The notes under the pieces: generated by a model
The model's input: only the letters and a program-made list of their open reading frames with translations
What the model was told of the DNA's origin: nothing
Database searches by the model: none
Translations under genes and position numbers: made by a program
Assembly (NCBI GenBank): GCA_903929755.1
Contig: CAIYVZ010000142.1
Location: 1-39,330 of the forward strand
DNA length: 39,330 nt
Reading direction: 5' to 3'
DNA from: an uncultured Acidobacteriia bacterium
GTDB taxonomy: Bacteria > Acidobacteriota > Terriglobia > Bryobacterales > Bryobacteraceae
Shown here: one piece after another, positions 15,980 through 24,748 of the stretch
Numbering within the stretch: the first letter of the stretch is position 1
Layout of the letters: each line of letters begins with the position of its first letter

Positions 15980-17710
15980 GTGGTGTTCTCTGAACTTCCC
16001 TCCAACCGGCTGCCGGCTCCGTTTGCCAGCGCGGTGAATCGTTTTCTGAAGATTGATGAACTGGTGCGCCTGTATGAGAGATCGCGCACAGAAAAGCCCC
16101 TGGCGGGCGAGATGCTGCGGGAGTTGAACGTTACCGTTCAGGTGTCTGACAAAGACGTGGCGCGGGTACCGAAGAAGGGTGCCGTGATCGCGGTCTCGAA
16201 CCACCCGTTTGGGTTGCTGGACGGGGTGATATTGACGGACCTGCTGACAAAGATGCGCAGCGATGTCCGCATCCTGACGAACGGCATGCTGGGGCAAGTG
16301 GCGGAGCTGGCGCGGATCTGCATTTTCATTGATCCGTTTGACAGGCCGGAGAACAAGTCAGCAAACGGGCGGGCCTTGCGCGAAGCCATCGTGCATGTGC
16401 GAAAAGGCGGGATGTTACTCATCTTCCCGGCTGGCGAGGTATCGCACTTTGACCCCAGGGGCGGGGCGATCCGCGATCCGGAGTGGCGGGCGACGGCAGC
16501 GCGTCTGGTACGGATGACGAAGGCCCGTGTGGTTCCGATCTTCGTGAGTGGCGCGAACAGTTTGCCGTTCCAGATGCTGGGGATGGTGCATCCGCGACTG
16601 CGGACGGCGGCCCTGCCGGGTGAGTTCTTGAATAAGCGTGGCCAGGTGGTGGAAGTCCGGCTTGGCAACGTGATTGAACCGGTTCGAATGGAGGCGTTTG
16701 CTACCGACGCGGAGGCGATCGGTTACCTGCGGCGGCGGTCGGAGTGGCTGGCGCGGCGGGGCGAACGGGAGGCGGGCAAGCCGGCGCAGGCGATGGAGGT
16801 GGCTGCGCCGGAGGAGCCTGGAGGACTGGGTGGAGAGGTGGAGCACTTACCGTCTCTGTGCCGGATCGCGAGTGTTGGGGAGTTGGAGGTCTACGCGGCA
16901 GAGGCGCAACAAATTCCGCGAGTGCTGCGCGAGATCGGGCGGCTGCGGGAGGTGACATTCCGCGCGGCGGGCGAAGGAACCGGACGAGCTTTGGACCTGG
17001 ACCGCTTCGATCAGTATTACCTGCACGTCTTTGTATGGCACCGGGAGCGCCGGGAAGTGGTGGGCGCGTACCGGGTCGGCGATGTGCCGCGGATCCTGCT
17101 TCGCTACGGAGTGGAGGGTTTGTACACAAATACCCAGTTCCGGTTTGACGGCGAGTTTTTCCGCAGACTGGGACCGGCTCTGGAGTTGGGGCGTTCGTTC
17201 GTGCGGGCCGAGTATCAGCGGCAATTTCTGCCGCTGGCGCTGCTGTGGCGGGGGATTTGCGGGTGGATTGCGCGGCGACCGGAGTACACAACACTGATCG
17301 GCGCGGTGAGTGTGAGCGGGCAGTATTCGCGGTCGTCCCGGGAATTGATTGCAACCTACTTCGAGGGCCAGAGACGGGCCGGAGAAAAAGGGCACGTGAA
17401 GCCGCGGCGGCCCCTGCGCGGGAAGGTGGCGGCGGGCGCCATGCCGCAGGGGATGGAGGAGCTTTCCGAGTGGGTTTCCGATGTGGAAACAGACGGGAAG
17501 GGCCTGCCGATTCTGGTAAAGCAGTATGTGAAGCTGGGCGGACGAATCCTGGCGTTCAGTATCGACCCGGACTTTGGAAATACCCTGGATGGTTTCGTGA
17601 TGATGGACCTGCGGGGCGCACCACGGGAAGCGATGGAAAAGCACATGGGCAAAGAGGGCTCGGCGGCGTTTTTTGCGTGGCACCGGGTGGCGGCACAGGC
17701 CGCGGCGTAG
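15980..17710 (+). CDS. olsF: Bifunctional acyltransferase, OlsF-like (ornithine lipid synthesis)
   Basis: The protein has 576 residues and two acyltransferase domains. The N-terminal one (about 60-240) is PlsC-like: VSNHPFGLLDG with the HX4-5D pair His75 and Asp81, then LLIFPAGEVSHF, then VVPIFVSGAN. The C-terminal one (about 290-555) is the GNAT-like hemolysin/OlsB family: EVTFRAAGEGTGRALDLDRF, then YLHVFVWHRERREVVGAYRVG, then ALELGRSFVRAEYQ. This order matches OlsF of Serratia, where the C-terminal domain N-acylates ornithine and the N-terminal domain adds the second acyl chain. The product would be phosphorus-free ornithine lipid in the inner membrane. The start is a GTG pair at 15980 without a clear ribosome binding site. 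The stop TAG abuts the ATG of the response regulator, so lipid enzyme and two-component system share a transcript. The acceptor amino acid is inferred. Confidence 0.75.
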   Translation: MVFSELPSNRLPAPFASAVNRFLKIDELVRLYERSRTEKPLAGEMLRELNVTVQVSDKDVARVPKKGAVIAVSNHPFGLLDGVILTDLLTKMRSDVRILTNGMLGQVAELARICIFIDPFDRPENKSANGRALREAIVHVRKGGMLLIFPAGEVSHFDPRGGAIRDPEWRATAARLVRMTKARVVPIFVSGANSLPFQMLGMVHPRLRTAALPGEFLNKRGQVVEVRLGNVIEPVRMEAFATDAEAIGYLRRRSEWLARRGEREAGKPAQAMEVAAPEEPGGLGGEVEHLPSLCRIASVGELEVYAAEAQQIPRVLREIGRLREVTFRAAGEGTGRALDLDRFDQYYLHVFVWHRERREVVGAYRVGDVPRILLRYGVEGLYTNTQFRFDGEFFRRLGPALELGRSFVRAEYQRQFLPLALLWRGICGWIARRPEYTTLIGAVSVSGQYSRSSRELIATYFEGQRRAGEKGHVKPRRPLRGKVAAGAMPQGMEELSEWVSDVETDGKGLPILVKQYVKLGGRILAFSIDPDFGNTLDGFVMMDLRGAPREAMEKHMGKEGSAAFFAWHRVAAQAAA

Positions 17711-18388
17711 ATGCGGGATGCGGTGCTTGTAGTGGAAGACGACCCGGAAATGGCCGAGGTCCTTCGCGAGGGGTTTGAACAGGACAACCTGGAGGTGCAC
17801 CTCGCGCGGGACGGTGGCGAAGGCCTGAGGCTTGCGCGTCAGGGAAAATATCAGGCGATTGTCCTGGACGTGATGTTGCCTGTGATGCACGGGTACACGG
17901 TGGCGCGGGAGCTGCGGTCGGACGGGGACCGCACGCCGATCCTGATGCTGACGGCCCGTGACGAAGTGGCCGATATCGTGCATGGTCTGGATTCGGGAGT
18001 GGACGATTATTTGACGAAGCCGTTCTCGTTTCTGGAGTTGTCAGCACGGGTCCGGGCTTTGATTCGACGGGGCGCGCCGAGGGCCACGCAGCTGGAATTG
18101 GGCGACCTGGCAATGAACCTGGCGACGCACGACGTACAGCGGGGCGACCGAAAGATCCATCTCACGCGGACCGAGTTTCAGCTGCTGGAGATGCTGATGG
18201 TGAATTGCGGACACGTAGTCCGGCGGGGGGAGCTGTTGCGGGCAGTTTGGGGATCGGGAGCACACGTGGAAGAGAACACGCTGGATGCGGCGATCAGCGC
18301 GCTGCGCAGCCGAATTGAGTTGCCGCAGACGCCGCGTTTGATTCACACGGTACGCGGCTTTGGGTATCGGATGGACCTGCAGGAATGA
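17711..18388 (+). CDS. OmpR/PhoB-family response regulator
   Basis: The protein has 225 residues. The receiver domain has the acidic pocket VVEDDPEM (Asp10, Asp11), the phosphoacceptor in AIVLDVMLPVMHGY (Asp53), the conserved Thr in LMLTARDE and Lys in DDYLTKPFSF. The C-terminal winged helix (about 130-222) includes LTRTEFQLLEMLMVNCGHVV, TLDAAISALRSRIE and the terminal IHTVRGFGYRMD. This is a typical OmpR-class transcription factor, which binds 11-bp direct repeats as a dimer after phosphorylation. Its ATG directly follows the stop of the acyltransferase gene, and its own TGA overlaps the kinase ATG (ATGA). A matching direct repeat lies just after the kinase gene, before the PepSY gene. Confidence 0.93.
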   Translation: MRDAVLVVEDDPEMAEVLREGFEQDNLEVHLARDGGEGLRLARQGKYQAIVLDVMLPVMHGYTVARELRSDGDRTPILMLTARDEVADIVHGLDSGVDDYLTKPFSFLELSARVRALIRRGAPRATQLELGDLAMNLATHDVQRGDRKIHLTRTEFQLLEMLMVNCGHVVRRGELLRAVWGSGAHVEENTLDAAISALRSRIELPQTPRLIHTVRGFGYRMDLQE

Positions 18389-19797
18389 AGCTGGCACAAC
18401 AAGCCCGACCAAGCCGAGCCTGGCCCCTCCGCGTCCGGCTGACGGCGACATACACGGCGATTTTGATGGTGGTGATTGCGGCGCTGGAAATAGCCGGGTA
18501 CGTGAGTGTACGGGCTGCGATGAATGCCCTGATGGATCACGAAATGACTACCCGGCTGGCAGGGATTGAGGACCACATGGCGCGACACCTGGAGCGCTAT
18601 GGCTGGCCACGGACGGGCGCGGACCTGTCGCTGCACCCGGCGTTTCAGCCTGGGCTGCTGGTGATTCGGGATGCGGCGGGCGCAGTTCTGTTTGCGGGCG
18701 AGGGGATGAGCGGGGCTTCGGGCAAGGGGGATTTGCTGCGACTGCTGTCAGTCCGGCGACAGATCCACGGGCAGGCATACTCACTGGTACTGGGCACCGA
18801 TCTTCGGGTGGCGTCGGCAGTGCTTCAACAGTACTGGGTGATGCTGATGGTTGCACTGCCTTTTCTGCTGGTGCTGAGCGCGGGGGCCGGGCACTGGATG
18901 AGTGGGCGGGCCATGGCGCCCATCCGCAACATGATGGCAGCCGCGAGGCAGATTGATTCGCAGAACCTGAGCGAGAGACTACCTGTACCGGCAACCGGGG
19001 ACGAAGTTCAGGGGTTGGCCGAGACATTCAACGGGATGCTCGAGAGGATCGAGAGCGGCTTTCAGAAGATGCGGGAGTTTACAGCCAACGCGTCTCACGA
19101 GTTGAGAACTCCTGTAGCGATTGTGCGGGCTACGGCGGAGATAGCGCTGCTGAAGTCACGTGCGACCAGCGAGGACTACCGGGTGGCCCTGGAGAGGGTA
19201 CTGCGGGAGTCGGAGCGCAATAGCCTGCTGATTGAGAACATGCTGGAGCTGGCGCGTGCGGACACGGGATTGGCGGTAAGAGAGAGGGTCTGGCTGGACC
19301 TGAGTGACGCCATACGGGGGGCCTGTGAACAGGTTGCGCCGCTGGCGCTGGCACGCGGCATCGAATTGCGGCCACCGGAACGCGGGAGCCGGCAAAGCGT
19401 ATGGGGAGACGGGGAGCAGTTGCGGCGACTGTGGCTTATTCTGCTGGACAATGCGATCAAGTACACGCCACCGGGTGGAACAGTTTGGGCGGGATGCGGC
19501 AGCGATGAACGGGGCCAGGCGGTGGGGGAAGTGGGGGACACAGGGATTGGCATTTCGGGGGCGCAGACGGGCCTGATATTCGAGCGATTCTATCGGGTGG
19601 ATCAGGCGCGCGGCCGGGGGATGGGCGGTGCCGGCCTGGGGCTGGCGATTGCGAGGGAAATCGCGGCTTCTCATGAAGCGATGTTAGAGGTGGAGAGTGA
19701 AACGGGCGTGGGATCCAGGTTCTATGTTACGTTCGCGTCAACACCAGACCAGGATGTTACCGAGAACGTGGAGAGCGAGCTACAAACTGTCAGGTAA
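18385..19797 (+). CDS. Membrane sensor histidine kinase
   Basis: The protein has 470 residues. TM1 is at about 28-50 (TYTAILMVVIAALEIAGYV), then a periplasmic sensor of about 100 residues, TM2 at about 150-172 (VMLMVALPFLLVLSAGAGHW) and HAMP (MAPIRNMMAAARQIDS to LAETFNGML). HisKA follows with ANASHELRTPVAIVR (phosphorylated His238), then the ATPase: N-box LLDNAIKYTPPG, G1 VGDTGIGIS, F-box FERFYRVDQ, G2 GGAGLGLAIA. All catalytic boxes are present. There is no PAS domain, so this is not a classical PhoR; the layout is of the CusS/QseC type. It is coupled by ATGA to the response regulator. The signal sensed is unknown; the context suggests an envelope or nutrient cue. Confidence 0.92.
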   Translation: MKLAQQARPSRAWPLRVRLTATYTAILMVVIAALEIAGYVSVRAAMNALMDHEMTTRLAGIEDHMARHLERYGWPRTGADLSLHPAFQPGLLVIRDAAGAVLFAGEGMSGASGKGDLLRLLSVRRQIHGQAYSLVLGTDLRVASAVLQQYWVMLMVALPFLLVLSAGAGHWMSGRAMAPIRNMMAAARQIDSQNLSERLPVPATGDEVQGLAETFNGMLERIESGFQKMREFTANASHELRTPVAIVRATAEIALLKSRATSEDYRVALERVLRESERNSLLIENMLELARADTGLAVRERVWLDLSDAIRGACEQVAPLALARGIELRPPERGSRQSVWGDGEQLRRLWLILLDNAIKYTPPGGTVWAGCGSDERGQAVGEVGDTGIGISGAQTGLIFERFYRVDQARGRGMGGAGLGLAIAREIAASHEAMLEVESETGVGSRFYVTFASTPDQDVTENVESELQTVR

Positions 19798-19824
19798 TTC
19801 TCAGGTTCCACTAATCCTATTGTA
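19788..19824 (+). promoter_or_regulatory. PhoB-box-like direct repeat and promoter before the PepSY gene
   Basis: CTGTCAG (19788-19794), 4 nt, TTCTCAG (19799-19805) form a 7-4-7 arrangement with 11-bp periodicity; TCAGGT is repeated exactly at 19790 and 19801. Both spacing and sequence resemble the Pho box bound by OmpR/PhoB-family regulators. A possible -10 box TATTGT (19819-19824) lies 13 nt downstream, and the PepSY ATG is at 19853. The repeat is seen; regulation by the two-component pair just upstream is inferred. Confidence 0.45.
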
Positions 19825-19852
19825 AGACGGCGCTGGTAGCTTAGGTTCATCC

Positions 19853-20995
19853 ATGTCAGAAGCCAGTTTTGAGTTACGCCGCAAGCTACGTAAGGTTGTT
19901 TATTGGTCACACCGCTGGATCGGGTTACTGGGCGGGGTCTTTATCTGCCTCCTGGCAATTAGTGGAGGGATAGTGACGTTCCGGCCACAGATTGCGAACC
20001 TGCTGTCTCCGGCGGCAGTCACAGGGAATTGCGTCGCGCAGGTGGACTGGAATCAGGCCGAGCGGGAGATTGAAGCGTTCGGGCATTCGAAGATCAATCG
20101 GGTGTATGCGCCGGCGGCCCCGGAGACGCGGTATCGCTTCCGCATGATGACGGCGCAGAACTCGATCTTTGACCATGTGATTTACGATGGGTGCGCCGGA
20201 AAGGTAACGGGCACCGCGAACCTGGGCTGGATGGACTGGCTGGTGGATTTCCATCACAATCTGCGCGCGGAGAAAGCGGGACGAACGGCGGCGGGCTGGA
20301 TTGGTCTGCTGCTGTTCCTGAGTTCGCTGGGCGGGTTACTGCTGTGGCTGCTTTCGAAGCCGGGCGTAATGCGGTTGCTGCGGATACGCGGTGGCCTGCT
20401 GATGCAGAAGGATCTGCACACGACGACTGGTCTGGTGTCGGTTCTGTTGCTGCTCACTGCCTCCTTTACCAGTCTGTGGCTGTGCTTTCCACAGACGATG
20501 CGGGGTGGCCTCGCGTACTTTACCTCTTTGCCGAAAGACTCCCGGGTGCCGCGGGCGAAGAAGCCTGGGGAGGAGACTCCCCTGGCGGGTCTGGGCGACA
20601 TTATGAAGGCAGCTGAAACGAAGATTCCGGATGGCTCCATCCGCGAGATCCGCTTGCCGGAAGGCTATGGCAATGTGCAGGTGCGGATGTGGCGCGAGGG
20701 CGATTTCCGGTCTCTGGGCAACAACGTTGTGACGGTGGACCGCGCGACGGCGACGGTGATGGCAACGAATCTGTACGAGACGAAGCCGACTGGTGACCGC
20801 GTGGTCCAGGCGATGGCGGGCATGCACTACGGCGAGTGGGGCGGGCTGTTGTTCCGCAGCCTCTACGGTCTGGCGGGCTTCGGGGCCGGCCTGTTGTTTG
20901 TTACCGGGTTCTTATTGTGGTGGCTGCCGAAGCGGCTGGCCGCGGCTCGTGCCTCGAAGACGCCGGCGCGCGATGCGGTAACAGCGGCCGCTTAA
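19853..20995 (+). CDS. PepSY-associated transmembrane protein
   Basis: The protein has 380 residues with four TM spans in the order typical of the PepSY_TM family: YWSHRWIGLLGGVFICLLAI (about 18-45), GWIGLLLFLSSLGGLLLWL (about 143-165), KDLHTTTGLVSVLLLLTASF (about 187-210) and SLYGLAGFGAGLLFVTGFLL (about 337-360). Conserved histidines lie at the membrane faces (SHRW, DFHHN, DLHTTTG and MHYGEW). Between TM3 and TM4 a periplasmic PepSY-like section carries IREIRLPEGYGNVQVRMW. Related proteins sit beside TonB receptors and are thought to act in ferric or haem-type reduction, or as protease inhibitors; the function here is not proven. It leads the PepSY, Oar-like receptor, acid phosphatase run. 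Confidence 0.8.
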   Translation: MSEASFELRRKLRKVVYWSHRWIGLLGGVFICLLAISGGIVTFRPQIANLLSPAAVTGNCVAQVDWNQAEREIEAFGHSKINRVYAPAAPETRYRFRMMTAQNSIFDHVIYDGCAGKVTGTANLGWMDWLVDFHHNLRAEKAGRTAAGWIGLLLFLSSLGGLLLWLLSKPGVMRLLRIRGGLLMQKDLHTTTGLVSVLLLLTASFTSLWLCFPQTMRGGLAYFTSLPKDSRVPRAKKPGEETPLAGLGDIMKAAETKIPDGSIREIRLPEGYGNVQVRMWREGDFRSLGNNVVTVDRATATVMATNLYETKPTGDRVVQAMAGMHYGEWGGLLFRSLYGLAGFGAGLLFVTGFLLWWLPKRLAAARASKTPARDAVTAAA

Positions 20996-21040
20996 GCGAG
21001 TTTCCTTTTTAACATTTTTGGCGATCTGAGGAGGATCATT

Positions 21041-23956
21041 ATGATTCGCAGGACAGGTGTGTGTGTATTCGCTGTCGCCATGGCGGCGATGGCGCAGGTA
21101 GACCGGGCCACGGTAACGGGAACCCTGCACGACCCATCGGGAGCGGTGGTTTCGGGAGCGCTGGTAACGGTAACGTACGGGGCCACGGGCCTCCACAGAA
21201 CGGTTCCGTCAAACGGGTCAGGAAACTTCGTGCTTCCCGGGTTGCCGATAGGACATGCAGTCGTGAACGCGATCGGAACCGGCTTCCGGCCCGTGCAGTT
21301 CGAGACGGATCTGAATGTAGGTGAAACGAAGACGCTGGATCTGACGTTCGAGGTGGCCAGTGTGGACAGTTCGATTCAGGTGGTGGGTGAGGCGGAACTG
21401 GTAAAGGACAGCGCTGCGATTGGCGCGTCGTTCCAAAATGCCCAGATCGCCAAGCTGCCCATCAATGGCCGCAACTACCGCAACCTGATGGCCCTGGTGC
21501 CGGGCGCGGTGGATACGGGCGGCTCGAACATTCGCTTCCTGGGACACGGGGCGGACGATAACAATCTACGGATCGACGGCGTGGATGCAACTTCGGTCCG
21601 GAACCAGACGCAGACGAGCCGGTTGCTGATTTCGACCGATGCGATTGCGGAGTTTCGGGTGAATACGGCGATGTATACAGCGGAATCGGGCGGGGCTCCG
21701 GCAGGGCAGATTGAGCTGGTCTCCAAGTCCGGGAGCAACGCTTATCACGGAAGTCTCTTCGAGTATTTCCGGAACAGCGCGCTGGATTCGCGGAGCCCGT
21801 TTGACGGCACGAAGCTGCCGGCGTTCCGGCTCAATCAGTTTGGCGGGACGGTTGGCGGAAAGGTGATTCAGGACCGGACGTTCTTCTTCGGGTCCTATGA
21901 AGGTCTGATTCAGCGCCAGGGAAAGACGCAAATCGGCCTGGTGCCTTCCGACGCGTTCCGTGCCAGGGCTGCTGCCGCCGTGCAGCCGATTCTGGCTGTG
22001 TACCCGAAAGGCCAAACCTCAGCAAATGCGAATGTGGACAACTGGATCGGCGTGGGCAGTTCTACGCAGGACGAGCACGTGGGTCTGATCCGGGTGGACC
22101 ACCGTTTCAGCGATAAGCTGAGTGGCTATTTCCGGTTCAGCAAGAACTCGACGGATACATTCGCGCCGAACGCGGCGTTGCCCATTGGGACGGCCAATCA
22201 CGATCAGCCGACGAGCGGCCTGTTTGAGTTCTTGCAGATTGTGAATCCGCGGACGACACATGAATTCCGGTTGGGGGCGAATTATGCACAGCCGCTGAAT
22301 TCGACTTCCACATCGCCGATTGATATTGCGGTGGCCGTGCCGTCGCTTTCGGCGTTGCCGGCGGGCACGAAGCGAATCGCGTTCGGGCTGACGCAGAATC
22401 TGATTGATCAGTGGACTACCTTGCGCGGGTCGCATTCGATAAAGTTCGGAGCGGAGCTGCGCCGGATGCAGCTGGTGATTCATGATTTCGCGAATGCGCA
22501 GGCTGGGACCCTGACCTATGCGAGTCTGGCGGATTTTCAGGCGAACAAGTTGACGACAGTGGAATATTCCGGCGAGCTGCCGACGAAGCAGATGCGCAAG
22601 ATTGAGTACTTCGGGTATGTGCAGGACGAGTGGAAGATCCGGCCGGACCTGACGGCGAATCTGGGCCTGCGGTATGAGTTTTACAACGTGTTCACCGAGA
22701 TTCACAATCGGGCGATTCCGTTCGATATTCAGACGTGCGGCGGGTATTGCCCGGCTGGTTCTGATTTCGCGTTTCCGGATACGAACAACTTCGCGCCGCG
22801 CGTGAGCTTCGCGTGGTCGCCGAAGAAGCTGAAGGACAGGACAGTCATCCGGTTCGGGGGCGGGATCTTCTATGGCGATGCGCAGATGGGCGACGCGTAC
22901 AGCCCGGCAAATAATGATTCACTGCGGTTCACATTGTCATCCGCGACGACGCCGGGTCTGGCATTCCCGATCAATCAGTATCTGAACCCGAATGCATCGT
23001 CGGCGACGGCGCCGAGATCAATGCCCCGGAATAAGCAGAATCAGGTTTCGCAGCAGTGGGGCCTGACGGTGCAGCAAGCTATCCGGAAAGGCGTGACGTT
23101 TGAGGCAGGCTATAACGGCCAGCAGAACTACCACGTGTTCAACCGGAACTATGTGAATGTGATCAATCCGGCGACGGGGCTGCGGCCTCTGCCGACGATT
23201 GACCAGGTGGACGTGCGCGGAGAAGACGGCGTGGCGAGCTTCCACGGTTTGATCAGCTCGCTGCAGGTGAATAACTTCAAGGGTTTGCTGCTGCGTGCGA
23301 ACTACATGCTCTCGCATGCGATTAACGATGGGTCTTCGGGGGGTGGTGGCGCGGATGGCGCGCCGCAGAATGTGGCCTGCCGGGCGTGTGAAAAGGGCAG
23401 CAGTTCCATTGATGTTCGCCATGTGTTCACGACGAACTTCAACTACCAGATTCCGGTGTCACGGACCAGGTGGTATGGCGGTTGGGAGTGGAGCGGGATT
23501 GCGACGGCGCGGACGGGGCTACCTCTGAATGTGTCGATCACGCGGGCGGCAACGGCGGTAAAGGATGGCAATACGCTGTCCGTGCAGAGGCCGAATCTGG
23601 TGCCGGATGTACCCGTGTACCTGGACTATGGGACAACTGGACGCTGGCTGAATCCGGCGGCGTTTTCTATTCCGGCGGCGGGGACGTGGGGCAATCTGGG
23701 CCGGAATGCGTTCCGCGCTCCGGGACTCTTCCAGATGGACACGGCGATTACGAAGCAGACGCGGCTAACGGAGAAGGTGGGAGTGCAGATCGGGCTTCAG
23801 ATCTTCAACCTCATGAACCATCCGCAGCTGGGGGCGCCGGCGAGCAATTTCAGTTCGACCGCAAATTTTGGGAAAATTACGGCGCCGATCAATACGTCGC
23901 CGGTGGGCGCGGGAACTCCGCGGCAGATGCAGTTGCTGATGCGCGTGACGTTTTAG
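21041..23956 (+). CDS. Oar-like TonB-dependent outer-membrane receptor
   Basis: The protein has 971 residues. A short signal peptide (MIRRTGVCVFAVAMAAMAQ) is followed by the regulatory-like beta-sandwich (TVTGTLHDPSGAVVSGALVT to about residue 105). The plug domain has LPINGRNYRNLMALVPGAVD, NNLRIDGVDATSVRNQ and IELVSKSGSNAYHGSLFEYF. A beta-barrel follows, ending RQMQLLMRVTF with terminal Phe. A strong GAGGAGG ribosome binding site precedes ATG 21041. It follows the PepSY gene by 45 nt and precedes the acid phosphatase by 10 nt, so all three are likely one transcript. The barrel contains two Cys pairs (TCGGYC and ACRACE) that may form extracellular disulfides. Substrate unknown; the phosphatase suggests a phosphorylated compound. 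Confidence 0.87.
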   Translation: MIRRTGVCVFAVAMAAMAQVDRATVTGTLHDPSGAVVSGALVTVTYGATGLHRTVPSNGSGNFVLPGLPIGHAVVNAIGTGFRPVQFETDLNVGETKTLDLTFEVASVDSSIQVVGEAELVKDSAAIGASFQNAQIAKLPINGRNYRNLMALVPGAVDTGGSNIRFLGHGADDNNLRIDGVDATSVRNQTQTSRLLISTDAIAEFRVNTAMYTAESGGAPAGQIELVSKSGSNAYHGSLFEYFRNSALDSRSPFDGTKLPAFRLNQFGGTVGGKVIQDRTFFFGSYEGLIQRQGKTQIGLVPSDAFRARAAAAVQPILAVYPKGQTSANANVDNWIGVGSSTQDEHVGLIRVDHRFSDKLSGYFRFSKNSTDTFAPNAALPIGTANHDQPTSGLFEFLQIVNPRTTHEFRLGANYAQPLNSTSTSPIDIAVAVPSLSALPAGTKRIAFGLTQNLIDQWTTLRGSHSIKFGAELRRMQLVIHDFANAQAGTLTYASLADFQANKLTTVEYSGELPTKQMRKIEYFGYVQDEWKIRPDLTANLGLRYEFYNVFTEIHNRAIPFDIQTCGGYCPAGSDFAFPDTNNFAPRVSFAWSPKKLKDRTVIRFGGGIFYGDAQMGDAYSPANNDSLRFTLSSATTPGLAFPINQYLNPNASSATAPRSMPRNKQNQVSQQWGLTVQQAIRKGVTFEAGYNGQQNYHVFNRNYVNVINPATGLRPLPTIDQVDVRGEDGVASFHGLISSLQVNNFKGLLLRANYMLSHAINDGSSGGGGADGAPQNVACRACEKGSSSIDVRHVFTTNFNYQIPVSRTRWYGGWEWSGIATARTGLPLNVSITRAATAVKDGNTLSVQRPNLVPDVPVYLDYGTTGRWLNPAAFSIPAAGTWGNLGRNAFRAPGLFQMDTAITKQTRLTEKVGVQIGLQIFNLMNHPQLGAPASNFSSTANFGKITAPINTSPVGAGTPRQMQLLMRVTF

Positions 23957-23966
23957 GAGGAATGAG

Positions 23967-24707
23967 ATGAAAACGATTCAAATAGTTGCGTTGCTGGTGC
24001 CGGGTTTGCTGCTGGCGCAAGCTCCGGGTGGTCGCGCGCCGCGCAAGCCGGTATTTGTAACACCGGAGCAGGTAAACGCTTCAGGTATGCTGCAAAGCCC
24101 GCCCAGGAACGATTCGTGGAAGACGCTGGAAGAACTGGCGGAACTCCATAAAATCCAGGAGACGCGAACGGCGGCTGAAGTAGCGCACGCCCAGGCGGAC
24201 GACAGGGAGGAGAGTTTCTTCGCGTTTGCGGATGTTCTGGGGCCGAAGTTCCAGAGGACCACGCTGCCGCTGACGGCGCTGTTATCGGACCACATCAAGA
24301 ACGATGAGGGTGTGATTGTGAACCCGGGCAAGAACTTCTTCAAGAGACCGCGGCCGTACCATTTGGATGGCACGCTGAAACCGGTCTGCAAGACGACAGA
24401 GAACCGGGAAGACTATGCGTATCCGAGCGGGCATGGGACCACGGGGTTTGTTTCCGCGCTGGTGCTGATCCAGATGGTGCCGGAAAAGCGGGACGCGATT
24501 CTGGCCCGGGCGGACGACTATGCCCATAGCAGGGAAGTTTGCGGCGCGCACTACGCGAGCGATGAGCAGGCGAGCAAGAATCTGGCTTACGCCATGATGG
24601 GCGTGATTGCCAATCATCCTCAGTTCCGGAAGGAACTGGAGGCGGCCCGGACTGAGACGAGGGCCGCATTGGGATTGCCGGCTTTTGAGCCGATGGCGAT
24701 GAAGTAG
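23967..24707 (+). CDS. Class A non-specific acid phosphatase (PAP2 superfamily), secreted
   Basis: The protein has 246 residues with a signal peptide ending LLLAQ. It carries the complete PAP2/vanadium-haloperoxidase signature: KNFFKRPRP (Lys122, Arg129, Pro130), YPSGH (Pro153 to His156) and SREVCGAHYASD (Ser188, Arg189, His195, Asp199). The spacing fits class A bacterial acid phosphatases (PhoN-like), which are periplasmic and release phosphate from many monoesters through a phospho-histidine. The ATG has AGGAGG 8 nt upstream and lies 10 nt after the receptor stop, so expression is linked with the receptor. Size and motif order match the family well. It is the strongest single link of this region to phosphorus acquisition. 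Confidence 0.9.
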   Translation: MKTIQIVALLVPGLLLAQAPGGRAPRKPVFVTPEQVNASGMLQSPPRNDSWKTLEELAELHKIQETRTAAEVAHAQADDREESFFAFADVLGPKFQRTTLPLTALLSDHIKNDEGVIVNPGKNFFKRPRPYHLDGTLKPVCKTTENREDYAYPSGHGTTGFVSALVLIQMVPEKRDAILARADDYAHSREVCGAHYASDEQASKNLAYAMMGVIANHPQFRKELEAARTETRAALGLPAFEPMAMK

Positions 24708-24732
24708 CGCGTTTCAGGCGGTGGCTGGCTCT

Positions 24733-24748
24733 CCGCCGGGTTTGGCGG
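24733..24748 (+). terminator. Possible hairpin after the phosphatase gene
   Basis: CCGCC (24733-24737) and GGCGG (24744-24748) form a 5-bp stem with a 6-nt loop, 25 nt after the phosphatase stop. No T-run follows, so it may be an RNA-stabilising hairpin or chance in G+C-rich DNA. Confidence 0.25.
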
